This document shows, piece after piece, positions 1 through 28,518 of a stretch of 64,000 bases of DNA (position 1 is the first letter of the stretch; each line of letters opens with the position of its first letter). Source of the DNA: Piscicola geometra (taxonomy: Eukaryota > Annelida > Clitellata > Hirudinida > Piscicolidae); the NCBI GenBank assembly GCA_943735955.1, contig OX030958.1:2797531-2861530 (forward strand), in the 5' to 3' direction. The translations under genes were made by a program, and so were the position numbers. The notes under the pieces were generated by a model, which made no database searches, was not told the DNA's origin, and saw only the letters and a list, made by a program, of their open reading frames with translations.

Positions 1-1772
1 CATTCTTATTTTCTTTTCGAATACAAATGATTTCACCGTGTCGCTTTTAAACTCTTTTTCGAAAACTACACGGAAGTTATTTAAGAAGTCATTCAGCTCT
101 TTTGTGCACTGCAAATTGCACACTTAATTTGAAGATATACTCGCCATGAATATTCAGCATTTAATAGGCGAAAGTGTTCTAATTCGGGCAGTTACTTACT
201 GTGAGGGCCATTATATTCAAAGCTTTTCTTGTTACTGAAGTCATAAAAGTTTAATAGCGACACGAGAAACGAATAAAGAAGTTTAAACGATGGCGTATGC
301 TTTGTGTTTGCCTTTTATTACTTTATTCACGAATAATATTTCAAAATTCTTTTTTAATGATCCTTTTATTGCAGCAGAGAACTTCCATTACTCGTAGCTA
401 TTGTTGCTTCATCTAACATTGAATAACTTTGTCTCGTTAAAATCTAATACTTCACAATTCCTCTTTTATTTATTTATATTTTTTGCAAAGACTTGGAATG
501 CAGTTTTAAAAATTTCAAATCGAAATTTTTCATTCCTATTCCAAAAGCGGCATAATATATTTCATTATACTATCCCCACTCCAATCATTTTCTATAAACG
601 ACTATTATTTTCTTGATTCTAAGTTAAAATCTTTTCATTTACTGTCCAGCCATTCATCACCGCTGCCTCTTCACTGCGCCATCAATCTGCCATTATGGAG
701 CCTTTCCAATCGCCTCCTCGTCTTCCTCGTCCTCCTCCTCACCCGTCTTCAAGGCGCCTAAGCATATTACTCAAATTACCACATCAACAATGCCATTCGG
801 TTTTTATAATTATTATGCATTTTATTCTAGTTAAAAATGGTTTAAAAGTCAAATTCATATCATTGGTTCTACCATCTATCCAATGCAATTACCTTGTATG
901 CTGGTTCAAACCTATTTTATGAACAACTTTCTCAAAAATCCTGTTAAAATTTTATTGATTTATTTAATATCTCAGTTTTATCAAAAACCAATTGGTATAT
1001 TGAAAGTTGTCTTGATGAATCCTTTTACTCAAAATGTGATTTTCAGCCCTGTCTCTTCTCTAACTACTTGCTCTACACTTACCTTTCAAACAAGCACCTA
1101 TAGGCTTATGTTTCTTGCTTCCATCCTTCCCGTATTATAATTTTTTTCGTTGATATTTTTTCTAACTTTTAGAGATTGCACTATTTCTAGCTGAAAATAC
1201 GGAGATTAAAGAAAAAAATCCTACGTTTCTCGTTGGTGTTTACGAGGATCAGCAAGAACTGAAATGAGTAAATCAAAGGAACAGCGCAAGTGAGAATTTT
1301 TGGTGACAAAATGAGAGATGGTTTTGACACATGGAAAAGAAGAAAACGATTTATATCGGAGGAAAAATGCTCAAGATGGAGTCACCAGAAAGGAGGGAAA
1401 AAGAAAGATTAAGGAGGAAGAATGTGGTGAGAGAATATATGAATGAATTGGGAGCAAAAAGAAAAGATGCAAAAATAGAGAAGTATAAAGGAAAAATAAT
1501 TTGCCTTAACGACTCCTGATGGGAGCAGCAGAAAGCAAAGCAAGAAACACTATTTTTAGCGGCTTAACATCTCAAAAATACTGTCTTCTACTATTAATTG
1601 AGCGCTTTCAAAACACTTTTTAATTATAGTTTCTAACAGCTATACACATTTTAAAACCCAGATATTCCCTTAGTTAATCATAACAAAATCTTTTTACAAA
1701 TTAATTATTCACACACAGCAAGCATCATTGTCATCCTCATTTCAAACTCTTCCATGCCTTCCACCCGTTCAG
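1..1772. other. Window start, no confident gene
   Basis: AT-rich sequence without a gene I can support. A stretch at about 1171-1262 (+) follows a TTTTAG acceptor-like site and reads as an acidic, helix-like peptide (EIALFLAENTEIKEKNPTF) before a TGA. It could be an upstream exon of the coiled-coil gene that follows, but I found no donor in the right phase. An open frame at 1331-1519 is lysine- and arginine-rich and not recognisable. Confidence 0.4.
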
Positions 1773-4700
1773 AAGAGTTGTCAGCGCATGATAGGAGGAT
1801 GCACGAGCACACTGCTGCAGTGGAAGAGAGCGTCACTGAGCTGAAGATGAAGTTTGCTTCGTTGGTCGAGCAGCATGGAGTCATCGTTGGTGAGTGAGGG
1901 TGCATGCATGGTTGCATGGTCGCCTGGATCGAGAAGTAGATAAATAACTGAATGCCTGGTGGTTGAACAGAAAAAGGGTGAATGAAGGTTGGAGGAAACT
2001 GAATGGTTTCAAAGTAATGCGAGTTGATTCGGAAGTTTCGTAAACAATCCATTTTTTATTCTGGAGCAACTTAGATGGTTATTATGCATTGATGAAAACG
2101 TCAAATGTATATTTACAACAACGAAAGTCACTCTGAGATGTTTGATAATCAATAAAAAAATTGGATTTTTTGATTTTTCATTAAGAATACTTGAAGAAAT
2201 ATTTATAGAGAAAGCTAGACGTCATGATTTAATGGCCTTTTTGGCAGGCCTTATGGCTAGAATTGTGCCGCAGTGGCTTGGAAAGAGACAGGTTTATGGA
2301 GCCAGAGTCAATAACCCCATTTTGGAATTAATTCCTTTAGGATTTGTTCCATTTAAAAACTGTTTTAAAATGTTAATAAATAAAATTGATTGTATACTCC
2401 TCTCAAGTAACTTTGAATGCATTAAAAATACGTTTATCGGCTAGTTTGTTTGTTCAATTAAATTTTTTTAAATTTTCAGCTAAGTTCCAGCAAGACATTG
2501 GAAAACTGGTTGCTTGTGCTGAAGCTACTTGTTACTCAAAAAAGTACTGACTTTCTCGTGCTCCAAGATGGAAATTTAAAAGCTTTAATTATGAGTCTAG
2601 ACATTGTGCGCTAGACATCAAGCCATTAATCATCTTCTTAAAATGCAATATCCTCCCGTTCACACACCATAAAGTTTACACCGTCACCACTAAGATATCC
2701 CCACATCCTCAAGCCACCACACCATCACACCATCACGCCATCACACTATCTCACCACCACATCATCACACCACCACATCATCACACCATGACATCATCAC
2801 ACCACCACATCATCACACCATGACATCATCACACCACCACATCATCACACCACCACATCATCACACCACCACATCATCACACCACCACATCATCACACCA
2901 CCACATCATCACACCACCACATCATCACACCACCACATCATCACACCACCACATCATCACACCACCACACCATGACATCATCACACCACCCCACCATCAC
3001 ACCACCACATCATCACACCACCACATCATCACACCACCACATCACCACACCACCACATCATCACACCACCACACCATGACATCATCACACCACCACATCA
3101 CCACACCACCACATCATCACACCACCACACCATGACATCATCACACCATCACATCATCACACCACCACATCATCACACCACCACATCATCACACCACCAC
3201 ATCATCACACCATCACATCATCACACCACCACATCATCACACCATGACAGGACTGAGGAATTGGTGATCCGTTCGAAGGTGCTTCACTGCAGCACGATGA
3301 GGCGCTTACGAGAGGCGTTGAGAGCCTATGTAGGCCTGATGGACCAGGTCCTCAGGGGCGCCCAGAGAAGCAACGAAGCGTATGCCAGGTCTCTCAAGTA
3401 AGTGGGTGGCGGAGAGAAGTGTTCGGTTTTTAAGAAGATTCTTTTAAAAAAACGATGGCTTGATGTCCGAGCAATCTTCACCTCTGAGCCGCTGCCAACT
3501 ATGAGCTGCATTTGAATTATTCATCCCTTTGTTCCAGTGCACAAGCAATAACTCCGCAGACTGTTCGCCGAAGGGGGCAACTACAATGCAGACGAAGTGG
3601 TGCTGTACCGAGGAAGGCTGGAGACGGTGGGGAGTTTGCTGCAGTCGAATGAGGAGATGATGATGGCGGAGGTTGAGAAGATGGAGCTGATCAGGTTGTT
3701 GGTTTGTTTGAGAACTTAACATTCATTAAGTTTTTGGGCGTGCTTGCTTTTATGTATAAATGATTATTTCTGAATTATTTTCAAATTAGTAATAATGTTT
3801 TATTTTGTTTTTTTCAAATCTTTATTTTGTCTTGTTCGTGCTTTTGAAGAGTTTTTTCACGTTCAAAGATGAAACTTTTCAGGTACGAGGAGACGTTGAG
3901 AGTCGTCGTCGACTTTGAAAACAAGTTGGTGCATAAATATACCTACGCTTTTCCTCTCCTCTTCACTTAGATTTTTAAAAAATAAGAACCTATTTAAATG
4001 TTTTGAAAATGCAAAATCTGGAACATATTGTTAAAAAAATTGGATCTATCATTTTTGATTACGCATTTTGGAAATAAATTTATGTAAAAATGATTAAAAT
4101 ACAAATCGATGTGCTAAACACTCATCATAAAAACTTAATCTTTTGATAGCTTTCTCTTCCTGTAATGGCTTTCCATTCTACATCTGCATCGACATAATAC
4201 ATCGCTGCAATCAATTTTATTGTTTAGCGACGGGCTGCTGCTTGTGTTAATAAGGCTTTAAAAGCTGCTCGTCGCCGCTCGAAGGAATCTAAGTCAACCA
4301 AAGCTGTCAGAATGTTCCATATGTTAATTATCTTTGGCTAAAAACTTTATTTGAAAGATGATGTTGAAGTTGATAATAGTAAATTATTTAAAAAGTTCTT
4401 GGACCTGGTCCTGCTTGAATTTGGAGAAAAGTGCGCTGCATCTGAAATGTCCATTAGATTTTTCAATATTTTAAACATCATCGACAGTTGTGCTTTGGTT
4501 CTTCTTGATTCTAACGTTTCCAACTTCAAGCCATCCACCATGGATGAAACACTGCAGGATCTGAAACTGCTCTTTCAATTCCGACTCTGCGCTCAGTTTC
4601 TCAAGAAGGCTCTTATCCATTCAAGGGCTGGTCACGTGTCTCGTAAAGCTACAGCTTCATTATCAGTCGCTTGTTTGGAGCCTTGCAGAAGGCTTTGGTG

Positions 4701-6481
4701 AAGTTCAAGATTGCCATGTCATGCTTTTTCCATTTTTTCAAGAACTTCAGAATTGTTCTGTTAAATTCATGAGTTGGGTTTCGCAACTCCGTCTTCCCTC
4801 TGAACCCAGTCGGTAAGTATGTTGTTTTCTTCTAAGTGCCCCATGATGTTGCTGACAATGATGTTCTCAAGAATCTTACAGCGAATGCAAGTGACTGAAA
4901 CTGGGCGTTAGTTGCTCGCTTGGGATTTGTCACTCTCCTTGATTATTGCCTTCACTGTGGCTGTCTTCTGAACATCTGGAACAGATCATGTTGCTTGGCA
5001 CTTCAGGAATATGTTATCCAAAACGGCGTGCATTCACTCGCCGCTTCTTTCAGGACCCTAGAGGAGAGCATAGCAGGACCTGTTTCTTTTTGCGCCTCAA
5101 TGTTGCTCCAGGACTCCACTATATGTGATCTTCATTTGTGGCATTGGAGAAGCGAGTCTTTTTAGATATTATTGTCGTTATCATTTTAGCATTTCTACGA
5201 TTGTTTCTTCTCTTTGGCTTTTCTATTTATCCTAGCTCTTTACTTTTCTTTTATGCCTTTTACTCACTCCTACCACTCGGCACAAAGGTTCAAAGACAGG
5301 GCAGCTGACCAGGCGTTTTGCGAAGAGGCCTCCAGACTTCTGCAGCAGCTCGACTCGAAGTTGCGTCACGACGTCAACAACACTCGCAAGGAGTTCTGGA
5401 GTATCAAGGAGTTGTTTGAGAACATGAGTGTTCGTGGTGCTTGTTGTACTGGTGGTGGTACTGGTGATGGTTGTTGTACTGGTGGTGGTGGTGGTGGTGG
5501 TTGTACTGGTGCTGGTGGTGGTGGTTGTACTGGTGGTGTTGGAATGGGAAGTAGTGAAGAGAGAGGTGGTGAAGAAAAGGGTGGAGAAGAGGTTTTTGGC
5601 GGATGTAAAGATCCTGAAAATAAACTTAATGAGGGTATTAAAGAGAAAAAAGACAATGAATTTGAAGAAAAGATTGATAATAATAATAAAAGCAATAATA
5701 ATAAAGGAAATAATAGATTGAGAAAGAATGATGAAGAACAAGTAAGAAGCGGTAGTAATGAAGATGACAAGAAGGTTGATGTTTCAAAAAATCATGGAAA
5801 GGATGAAGAAGATGGGGTTGAAGTTGCAAACTCTGACAAACTCATTTCTGACAGGGTAAATCACATTTCAAATATTCAAAATTCAAAGTTACGACCATTA
5901 CGTGTAACCTGTAAGCTTTGCTTCTACGTTACATTGATCTTTGTTATTGAATAGAAAAACATCTTTTTTAAAATAAAATGGGACAAAAACTAAGCCTTTT
6001 TTTGAAGAATAGCGAATTGTTTCATAAACAAAATGATCTCAACACCAGGACGCGAAGGACTTGATAGACTCGCTCAAGAGGGTCGATGACGCCATGCAAA
6101 CCTTCGGAAAAACTATCGCCTTTGCCGACCAGAAACGCTTTGTCATCGGTGAAAACTATGGTTTGTTGGAGAGTTTCTTTGTGTTTGGTGACCGCCTATT
6201 TGAGAAAAAATAATTAATTCAAATCTAGCTAAGTAGAGAAAATTTATATTTACTTAAATCAAATCAAAATTACATTGATTTCTCAACAGATTGGGGTCCA
6301 AGAGAAAGAACCACATCAACCACTCCACAATCATCATCAAAAGCACAAACATCATCATCAGCAGCACCTGTGGATACTGATGTCTTGACGAAGGCGAGTG
6401 GTGCAGGCAGGCCTCTGTACGAAGACCCCATTGTGCACCTGATCAGGACGATGCAGAAGGAGGGGTGTGTGTGTGTGTGTA

Positions 6482-6561
<80 letters not shown>

Positions 6562-6573
6562 TGTGTGTGTGTT

Positions 6574-6642
<69 letters not shown>

Positions 6643-9600
6643 ATGTGTGTGTTTGTGTGTTTTTTTGTGTTTGAAAAGTTGTGTGTGTTTGTTTGTGTTT
6701 GAAAGGTTGTGTGTGTGGATGCTTTGCTGTGGATTGATTCGTGGGTTTTAGTGTAAATGGATGAGTGGCTGTATGTGTAGAATCCCCACTTGAGATGGGT
6801 AGGTGGATTTTTGAGTGTTGGCCCTTAGGTAAATGTATTTGGAAGTGTTGTTTGTGAGGGTTGCAAGCTTTTATAATGAAGTTGTTTAAGGCCTCTGAGT
6901 TAAACGGAAACACATATTTCTTCAAGAAAATGTGAAAAAAGCTATTTTCTCTTTGAGTGTTTTATAAGCTTGCTATCCGAGGTTTGTTTATCTTTCGGTG
7001 GTTTCTCTTCACTTTTTAACTTTTGTGTTAACTTTAGCTCGTGTGTTAATAAGTTTTATTTATTTATTCTATTTCGCACTTCCAAAGACACGATTTAAAG
7101 CCTTCGAGTGCAGTTTCGAAAAGCAGTCAACAAAGTAAATGATGTTTTAACGCGGTTTATTGTGCGTTTGTTATCAAGTAATTCAAATGAAAAGTATATT
7201 TTATCGATTTTAACTCAACAAGTAAAATCAGTGTTTTTTATACGAACATTTTGAGTAATATTTATAAAATTCAATAAATTATCGAAAATTCTAAAATACA
7301 CAAAAAAACTCTCAGCAAATATGTCTTCGAAGAGTTCGCGAAGCAAGAAGGGAAGTGGGAAAAGTGGTCGAGTAGCTGGAAAGGTGGCTGGAAAAAGAGA
7401 GGAAAAGGTAGAGGATAAGGTGGAAGAGGGTGCCAAAGAGCTTGCAGTGCTGGCTTTTGACGCATCTGGAAGCGAGTTTGAAGGGGACATGCAGAGACAT
7501 TTGAGCAAGTATGAAGATAAGATAATACTACTAGCTGAGGTATGAGAATGGAATGGCCTAACGAAATGTTATAATTTTAAAAAATTTAAATTATTCAATT
7601 ATTTTATTATGAAATAACATTATAAATTAAAATTAATTGGCAAACTTTGAAAACTTTTCAAACCATTCGCAGGCTTATTATAGCAATAAGGCGGGAAGGC
7701 CGATCCTGGCCTGCCACGACTTCATACAGGGCAACATTGAGGCTTTCAAGCATGCACTCAAAGAAGGCAACATCAGGTGCTTTGAAACCTTCGTCCACCA
7801 GCAGCACCTTGAGCTCTTCAGAGGTACAACATCCTCAATACATTTTCCCGATTATAATATTTTATTTTGAAAATGTATTAAAACAAATTTTCAAAAAACA
7901 TCTGAAAATGTATGAAAACAAATTTTCAAAAAACAGCTGAAAATGTATTAAAACTAATTTTCAAAAAACATCTGAAAACTCAAACCTACAAGTCAAAATG
8001 TCCGATGCTTCCAATCAGAATTCAAAGCGACCTTCCTCGGCGTGTCTCAGGCTCGTTCCCGCCTCTTCGAGCACCTCCTGCACTCCTTCTTCTCCACCAA
8101 CCTGCTACACGTCGAGGCCGCCTGTGAAGACGACTGCGACGACTTCAACGCCAGGATGCAAGCACTGCTTGCCATCAGAGTGAGTCTGTTCAACGTCAAG
8201 ATTTTATGGTTTTATTTCGAAATATATTTAAACGAAGTTAAATTTTTTATAATTAGTTTTTATGAGAAATTGAGTTGTTTCATAAGCAAAAAGACACTGA
8301 GCAGCCAAACAAAATAACCATAGTGAACTAAAATGAGTGGAAGTTGAAAAAACGCCCTCAGTCGATCTTCAAGAAAGACTTGCGACCTGCCCTGGGTCTG
8401 CCGTGCAACCATGAAAGTCTCTCTCGTCTGTGCCGCTTGCAGAGATCCAATGTGGTCAAAGCCAGCAAGCTGTACCACGCCTTCATCGCTCGTTTTGTGG
8501 TAGTGGTGGTGGGGTAGCTTTAGTAATGGTGGTGCTCTGGTAGTGGCGGTGGGGTAGCTTTAATAATGGTGGTGGTGTGGTAGTGGTGGTGGGGTAGCTT
8601 TAATAAAGGTGGTGGTGTGGTGTGGCGGTGGGGTAGCTTTAGTAATGGTGGTGGTGTGGTAGTGGTGGTGGGGTAGCTTTAATAAAGGTGGTGGTGTGGT
8701 AGTGGTGGTGGGGTAGCTTTAAGAGTGGTGGTTGTGGTGGTGTGGTCTCTTTGATAGGGATGGTTAATCCAGTAATTCACGTGGTAGTTTTTTTGTCGGT
8801 TGAATCATATTAAGTTTGTTTCAAATAATGTTTTAAATTTTTAACGCTTCTTTGCACTATGCAATTAGCGTTGGTGCAGTTGGAAGATTCGATTGGGTTT
8901 GCGTCTTCAATCAAGCCTTTCAGTCCATTGAACGAACATTAAATGCCTTTCCATGTAGTTCGCATGCCTTAATGAACTCAAATAGATTTCTCGCAATAAT
9001 CATACCGGGGCTTATAACATCTCTAAAAGAGACTTTTCACTCATTTTAAAAATGTTCGTACAATTTTCGTTTATTTAAAATATATTTTTATAACATTAAC
9101 AACATAAATACCATAAAAGCTGCATAGAATTTGATAAGTGTTTAATTGAAAGTTTGCATTTCCACATTCAGAACAACAGCGTGGAAGCGTCGGGGAGGTT
9201 TGTGCGTGAGTTGTGGAACCTCGTGCAGAACATCTTCACCGAGGTGGAAAGTGCCTTCTGTTTCGATGGCTTCACAAGCGACCAAGAATCCGCCATGCCA
9301 GGTTGGACATTTTTATATTTTGAATTGATTTGATCATTAAGTACTTTTTTTTCCAGAAACAATCAAACTTTTTTTTACATATATATAAGGGTTCAAAGTA
9401 AACATTGTATGCGGAAAGTTGGTGAAGGAATTGACTGAGAAGAAGTCATCTTCGATTTTTACTAAGACCCGATCCATCTCGTCTGTTAGTCGCTGTGAAT
9501 ACATGAAAGAATTGATTTTGCCTTAAAAGAATTGTCAGAGAATCATGCTTTTGTCAATATAGTCATATTTTAGAAAGCTTTATTAAAACTTTTGATTGAA

Positions 9601-10369
9601 ATTGTTTTTTTGTTTTTATTTATAAAAAAATAAAAAACTTTTCTCCACTTTACAAGAGTGAAAAAATGAATGATGAAGTTGAAGAAAAAGAAGCAAACAC
9701 TGAAATGAAAAAAGTAGTTGAAGAAGGTAAAGATGCGAACCGGCCACAAGCACCATTACACATCTCTGAAACGTCAGAAGATGCTGAAAACCACGAAGGT
9801 TCAATCACAACAGAAGATTGTCCACCCCAAGAGGATGAGGAGGAAGAAGATGTGTTGACTGGCCCACTGGTGCACAAGAGATCTTCCCTCATGCATGCCT
9901 CCATCCACTCGACCGCTTGTCGCCTGCATGAGGTTGGTTGAGGAGATGTCTCTCTGCTGTTCTTGAGCCCTTCCAAAACATTAAATTTAAATGATTTTTT
10001 TTTAAATATAAAATTAAAGTTACTTGTTAAAATTCATTTTTCAATGATTTTGTTTAAAATATAAAATTCAAGTTACTTTTCATAATTTATTTCATTAAGT
10101 GTATTTCCATTTTTATCTTTAAATTTTTCTGCACCGCCTAGCGACACACGCAATTTTATTCTTCGAGCTGATGTGTTAAATTTAATTCATTTTATCAAAA
10201 TTCATTTGAAATTCATTTCACCGCTCAAACTCTCCAGAGGTTTTCGATCTGGATGAACCAGCGCTTGTTGGACGTGAAGAGCAGGTACGAGGAGTTCCAG
10301 AGGAGCGAAGAGGCCTGGTGCGTGTACTGGAACGATGCCACCAAGAACCTCAAAGCACTGCACCAATGA
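1773..10369 (+). CDS. Coiled-coil protein, 3' part; possibly CCDC180-like
   Basis: Exons inferred: 1773-1889, 2480-2543, 3251-3397, 3560-3694, 3883-3924, 5288-5855, 6049-6148, 6290-6466, 7316-7539, 7673-7823, 8028-8179, 8362-8499, 9172-9301, 9390-9484, 9657-9932 and 10238-10369 (TGA). All phases agree and give about 881 codons; the 5' end is not found and probably lies upstream. The product is mostly charged amphipathic helix with a Lys/Gly-rich linker (from 7321) and an acidic segment (9657-9932). The C-terminal part has conserved-looking stretches such as RPALGLP and a final Trp-rich helix (WNDATKNLKALHQ). Helical N-terminal half, linker and C-terminal helical domain recall CCDC180 (DUF4455/DUF4456), a cilium-associated family, but this is from memory and weak. 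Exon 6 carries a Cys/Gly-rich low-complexity insert encoded by a GGT/TGT repeat. The donor of the 6290 exon lies inside a (GT)n tract. A separate gene starting at the ATG at 7321 is an alternative. Confidence 0.5.
2706..3246. repeat. 16-bp minisatellite (CACCACATCATCACAC-type)
   Basis: About 33 imperfect copies of a 16-bp CA/CAT-rich unit, with CATGACATC variants interspersed. It fills the intron before the 3251 exon and runs to within a few bases of its acceptor. Open frames across it (Thr/Ser/His) are an artefact of composition. Confidence 0.9.
4330..5165 (-). pseudogene. Non-LTR retrotransposon reverse transcriptase relic
   Basis: Read on the minus strand with several frameshifts and stops, the stretch resembles the LINE reverse transcriptase core in order. 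It has GPAMLSSRVLKEA (compare GPDGIPARVLKE), then RPVSVTCIRCKILENII followed by GHLEENNIL (compare RPVSLTSI-CKILEHII and HLE-NNIL), then ILNFTKAFCKAP (compare LDFSKAFDKVPH, with the catalytic Asp of that block lost). It lies in the intron between the 3883 and 5288 exons of the coiled-coil gene, antisense to it. It is degraded and cannot be active. I cannot assign it to a clade with confidence; the motifs suit CR1/Jockey-type elements. Confidence 0.75.
6464..6660. repeat. (GT)n microsatellite at a splice donor
   Basis: About 200 bp of (GT)n with T and A interruptions that starts exactly at the 3' end of the exon beginning at 6290. Any GT of the tract could act as donor, and each 2-bp shift changes the frame. 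The downstream frame at 7316 needs a phase-1 junction, which fits cleavage after 6466. Confidence 0.9.
8500..8750. repeat. GGT-rich minisatellite
   Basis: About five copies of a roughly 60-bp unit built from GGTGGTGTGGTAGTGG blocks and GGGGTAGCTTTAATAA spacers. It begins directly at the donor of the exon that ends at 8499. Confidence 0.85.
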
Positions 10370-11081
10370 AGATTGAATGCGCTTTGAATGAATAATGGAT
10401 GTTAAATGCCTTTTGAACTGGTGATGCATATTACTGCCTGTAGGGAGGCCGGTGAGCTTTGAAGAGGATCCATGAAATTAATGAATGGTGATATAATATT
10501 TATCGATTATTCTCTATGTTGAACTTCATGTTTGAAATAATAATATATTAATTTGTCGTTATTTAGTTTTTTCGAAACGAATAATACTTTAAATCTGTAA
10601 AAAAATTATTTACTCTCTTATTTGGAAAATGAGCTTTTAAAACATTTATTTTTATTACACTTGATATTTTAAATTATTTTGAAAGTTTTTTCAATAAATT
10701 TGATTTTTTTGAGTTGTTTTAAACCACACATTTTGCCAATCTTTTATTTACAAAAACAGTGTAAATAACACACTTCTTGTGAGCTTTAGTTGTCTCCAAT
10801 TTATATCAACGTTTCCATAGAAACCAGGTAAATTGTATAAATATTTATATTAAAAAATCAAGATTTGTAGCAGAATCTTATTCCAAAAGGAATATTTTTT
10901 TTGACAAATAAAACTTAATATTAATTAATATATTTCCCCATTATAACGCAAAAGAATAGTGTTAAAGAACCATCAAAAAGTGTTTTAAATAATATCATCA
11001 CTGGTGAATTAATCTTCTCCTTTGAGCCTATACTTCTCTGTTGGATGCATTAGGACGCTGAAACCTAAATGCAGCAGTGGC

Positions 11082-12975
11082 ATGGAGTGGGACGATACAG
11101 CCTGCGAATACGACTTCTCGAGAGAAGCAGCCCTCTTGGAGGATGAATTCATTGTGCCTTCGCGCAGAAGTAGAGACGACTTCAATGAAACTCATACTCA
11201 AGACTCGGACCTGACATTGTTCGTCTGCGTTTTCCAAATATTTAAAAATTATTTCTTTGTACTTTATCAATAGAATGAGTTTTAAACCGCGAAAATCAAT
11301 ATAAACCCCAAAAAGAAAAAAAAATCTCGATAATAGTTTTTCTCTTTTTTTCCATAAGTTTCGTTTCCATTTTCTGGCAGAAAAGGGCTGATAATCCAGA
11401 AGATAACTCCAGTCTTGAGGGCGTTGAGACACAAGGCGGGTCTTGCTGAGTTGTTGGAAGAAGAGGACAAACACAGAGAGAAGAAGGTTTCGGTGCAGGA
11501 GCCCAGGGATCTAGACTGGCTGGAACACGAAGAGGCTGATGAAGTGTCGGGTATGTCTGCGATCCTCATTTATATTTTAGCTTCATCAAACATTTAAACT
11601 CATTTTCATTGTTGAAATTTGTTAATTTGTTATACTTATAATGTTATACAGAGGACCTGAACGAACTGAAGAATGAGAACATTATGTTTCGGCTACATGC
11701 TTGCCAAAAGCAGGTTCATTCCATGAAAACACTAAAAAATCTTTTTATTCTTTTTACGAATTAAACTTTTTTCCAATCTGATACTAAAAGACAGAATCAA
11801 AAAGAGAAATTTGCAAAGAATTAATTTGTTCCATATGTAAAAGGTTTGTTTTAAAAACTTGTAATTTTTATTTTTCAACTTGAAATCATTTGTTTTTTTA
11901 AATAAATAAAATTTTAAGAAAGAAAAAAATGTAAGAAAAAAAAAAAAAGTTTAAAAAGGTGTTCATTACGATGCAATTTTTTCAGAAAAATGGAAAAAGA
12001 AACTATTGGTAAATGAAATTTCTATCAATAAAAATTATCACATATAACTTTTCTTCATTTCATTTTTTCTTGACTATCATTATATTCATTAAATTCTACA
12101 TTTCATTTACAATAAATCCTGTTAATCAATTAAAAAATTTTTAGAAAACAATAGCGACACTTCGAGCATCAAGTCAGCCTCCGACAATGCCATCAACAAA
12201 ATGAGTTTAAAAAATTGTTATTATTAAAAAATAAAATAAAAAAACATAATAAATAAGATATAGTTAGGAGATTTAGTTTAATCGTATTATTATCAACTTC
12301 ATTGAAAAGTTTTAGCAGACAGGAGGAAGAGTGGAAACGTATTTTTCGATTACTTCGACTGCTCAGATGTTTCTGAGATTGATAGCGCCTCTCAAGTGGC
12401 TTCCAACCAGGTCATTCTTGAGATTAAAATCAATTGTTGTTTTTTTTCAATTTATTCGTAGTATGCTAAACACTTAAAAAAATAATTTTAATATTTTGAA
12501 ATGAAATCTATTTATGACAAAAATATTGCTTATGCACACTATTTCTATTAGCGAACTATGAGTATTTCTCTCAAGTTTCAAATATTTTGCAGAAAAAAAC
12601 CAACTGTGAAAGGACCGTAGATGAGCATAGCGACAGAGAGTCAACCCTCATTTCCATGCCTCCAGTGCATTGCGAGATCAAGGAAAAAGAAATAAATATG
12701 ACGAAAATTAGAAAAAAATCGGCGAAAAAATTATCTTTTTCAAGTTAATCATTTGTTTAAAAATATGGACCGCAATACGCATTAAAGTATTTCTATAATA
12801 CTGCCAACCCAAAATATTGATAGAACAATATTTTTGAATAATAGAAAAACTAAAAATAATTATTAGGCATTTTAATTTTGCTACTGCAGATCTCATGCAG
12901 GAAGGAGGCTCTTCTAGGCGGGATAGTCAGTCTTCCGAGTCGTCTGCTCCCTTCAGACACACATTCAGATACTGA
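11082..12975 (+). CDS. Small unrecognised charged protein, multi-exon
   Basis: Not recognised. Exons that look coding: 11082-11218 (candidate ATG at 11082; start uncertain), 11381-11550, 11652-11713, 12145-12204, 12316-12410, 12593-12743 and 12890-12975 (TGA). Phases agree for the first three exons and for the last four, but not between 11713 and 12145; a possible tiny exon near 11986-12008 does not repair the frame as I read it. The product would be about 250 residues, acidic then Ser/Lys-rich, with a short helical stretch in exon 2 (LRALRHKAGLAELLEEED) and a Lys-rich end. It lies 0.7 kb after the coiled-coil gene and converges with IPO5. It could be alternative 3' exons of the upstream gene, although that gene has its own stop at 10369. 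Confidence 0.45.
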
Positions 12976-13399
12976 ATACTTTGATTTTATATGGGATATT
13001 TGAAAAGTGTAAAACTTTCTAAAGTAAGAAGGCATTCATTTTGGCAAGAATGGATTAAAATATAATCTAGTCATTAACTTTCTCTTCTTTTGGCTACGGG
13101 TTTGTGTAGTTTATATCCCATTAATATTACGACAAGATAACACTGGATGTGGTTTGATTTAGTATCTAAAATAATTTAAAAATTCAATTTAAAAACTAAA
13201 TAGAAATATCATTTGAAAAGCAGGATTTGTTGTGTTTATTAAATTAAAACGAAGAAAAATTCTTCAGGCGTGTCGATCAGATGGAAACCATTCAGAATGT
13301 TTAATAAAACTATTTGTGGACTTGAATTTTGATAAAATTAATTATCGAAAGATACTTCAATGATTTAATTCTTCCCTAAACCGAATCTTATAATTTGTC
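12976..13399. other. Convergent intergenic gap
   Basis: AT-rich 424-bp gap between the small plus-strand gene and the end of IPO5 on the minus strand. It presumably holds both 3' ends; I see no other feature. Confidence 0.5.

Positions 13400-28518
<15,119 letters not shown>

Noticed and set aside
2706..3246. CRISPR-like regular spacing
   Set aside because: It is a tandem array of one short unit without unique spacers, in a eukaryotic intron.
6370..6925. Open frames of alternating Cys-Val or Thr-His
   Set aside because: Products of the (GT)n tract in several frames on both strands; no protein is implied. The same applies to frames at 23.4-23.7 and 24.1-24.6 kb.
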